Assembly (NCBI GenBank): GCA_002317595.1
Contig: DCHL01000125.1
Location: forward strand, 5,427-11,421
DNA length: 5,995 bases
DNA from: Lachnospiraceae bacterium UBA1753
GTDB lineage: Bacteria > Bacillota > Clostridia > Lachnospirales > Lachnospiraceae
Reading direction: 5' to 3'
The position numbers and the translations under genes are program-made. The notes beneath the pieces were generated by a model, which had not been told where the DNA came from, searched no databases, and saw only the letters and a program-made list of their open reading frames with translations. Shown here piece after piece: positions 5,952 through 5,995 of the stretch; positions within the stretch are counted from its first letter, which is position 1; the number at the start of each line of letters is the position of its first letter.

Positions 5952-5995
5952 AGGCCACACCTTCTCCGAACAAACAGGAGGGTGTGGCCTTTTTT
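5952..5995 (+). terminator. Rho-independent terminator of the operon
   Basis: AGGCCACACC (5952-5961) pairs perfectly with GGTGTGGCCT (5981-5990). An inner stem, CTCC (5964-5967) with GGAG (5977-5980), continues it across a 2-nt bulge, leaving a 9-nt loop. The stem runs directly into a T tract at 5990-5995 that reaches the window edge. The opposite strand lacks a T run after the stem, so the terminator is directional. Confidence 0.95.

Overview
The window looks like a chromosomal segment from a Gram-positive anaerobe of the class Clostridia, most likely Lachnospiraceae. That placement rests on protein style (a TetM/EF-G-like GTPase of the clostridial 'KHT.GGDFR' type and a Firmicutes-type RsmF), strong AGGAGG ribosome binding, and AT-rich intergenic DNA beside more balanced coding DNA. 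It is inferred from recalled family resemblance, not from a search.

Layout. Bases 1-606 hold no convincing gene. They contain a GC-rich hairpin that probably ends an upstream gene (47-70), a 42-nt direct repeat present twice (72-153), and a degenerate tandem array of six roughly 53-nt units (157-486), each carrying a short inverted repeat of the TAGGCT...AGCCTA type. Next come a 15-bp tandem duplication with overlapping hairpins (485-525), an extended -10 promoter (TGTTATAAT, 520-528) and a short leader that could fold in two ways. Three co-directional genes follow on the + strand. The first is a 962-aa translational GTPase of the TetM/EF-G superfamily with a C-terminal YacP/Rae1-like NYN endoribonuclease domain (607-3495). 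The second is an RsmF-type 16S rRNA m5C methyltransferase that overlaps it by 14 nt (3482-4930). The third is a cytoplasmic alpha/beta-hydrolase of the HGGG/GDSAGG esterase class, starting 23 nt later (4954-5907). A strong intrinsic terminator closes the unit at 5952-5995.

How the genes fit together. The three genes appear to form one operon with one promoter and one terminator. The first two both point to the ribosomal decoding centre. EF-G/TetM-like GTPases dock at the A site, Rae1 of Bacillus subtilis is known to cut mRNA in the A site, and RsmF methylates cytosines of 16S helix 44 next to it. The most interesting object is the GTPase-nuclease fusion. It reads as a self-delivering A-site mRNA nuclease or ribosome-rescue factor rather than a tetracycline-resistance protein, because the TetM domain IV tip motif is replaced. 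Both ribosome-associated proteins also carry in-frame minisatellite repeats in interdomain linkers. The hydrolase has no visible functional link to the other two.
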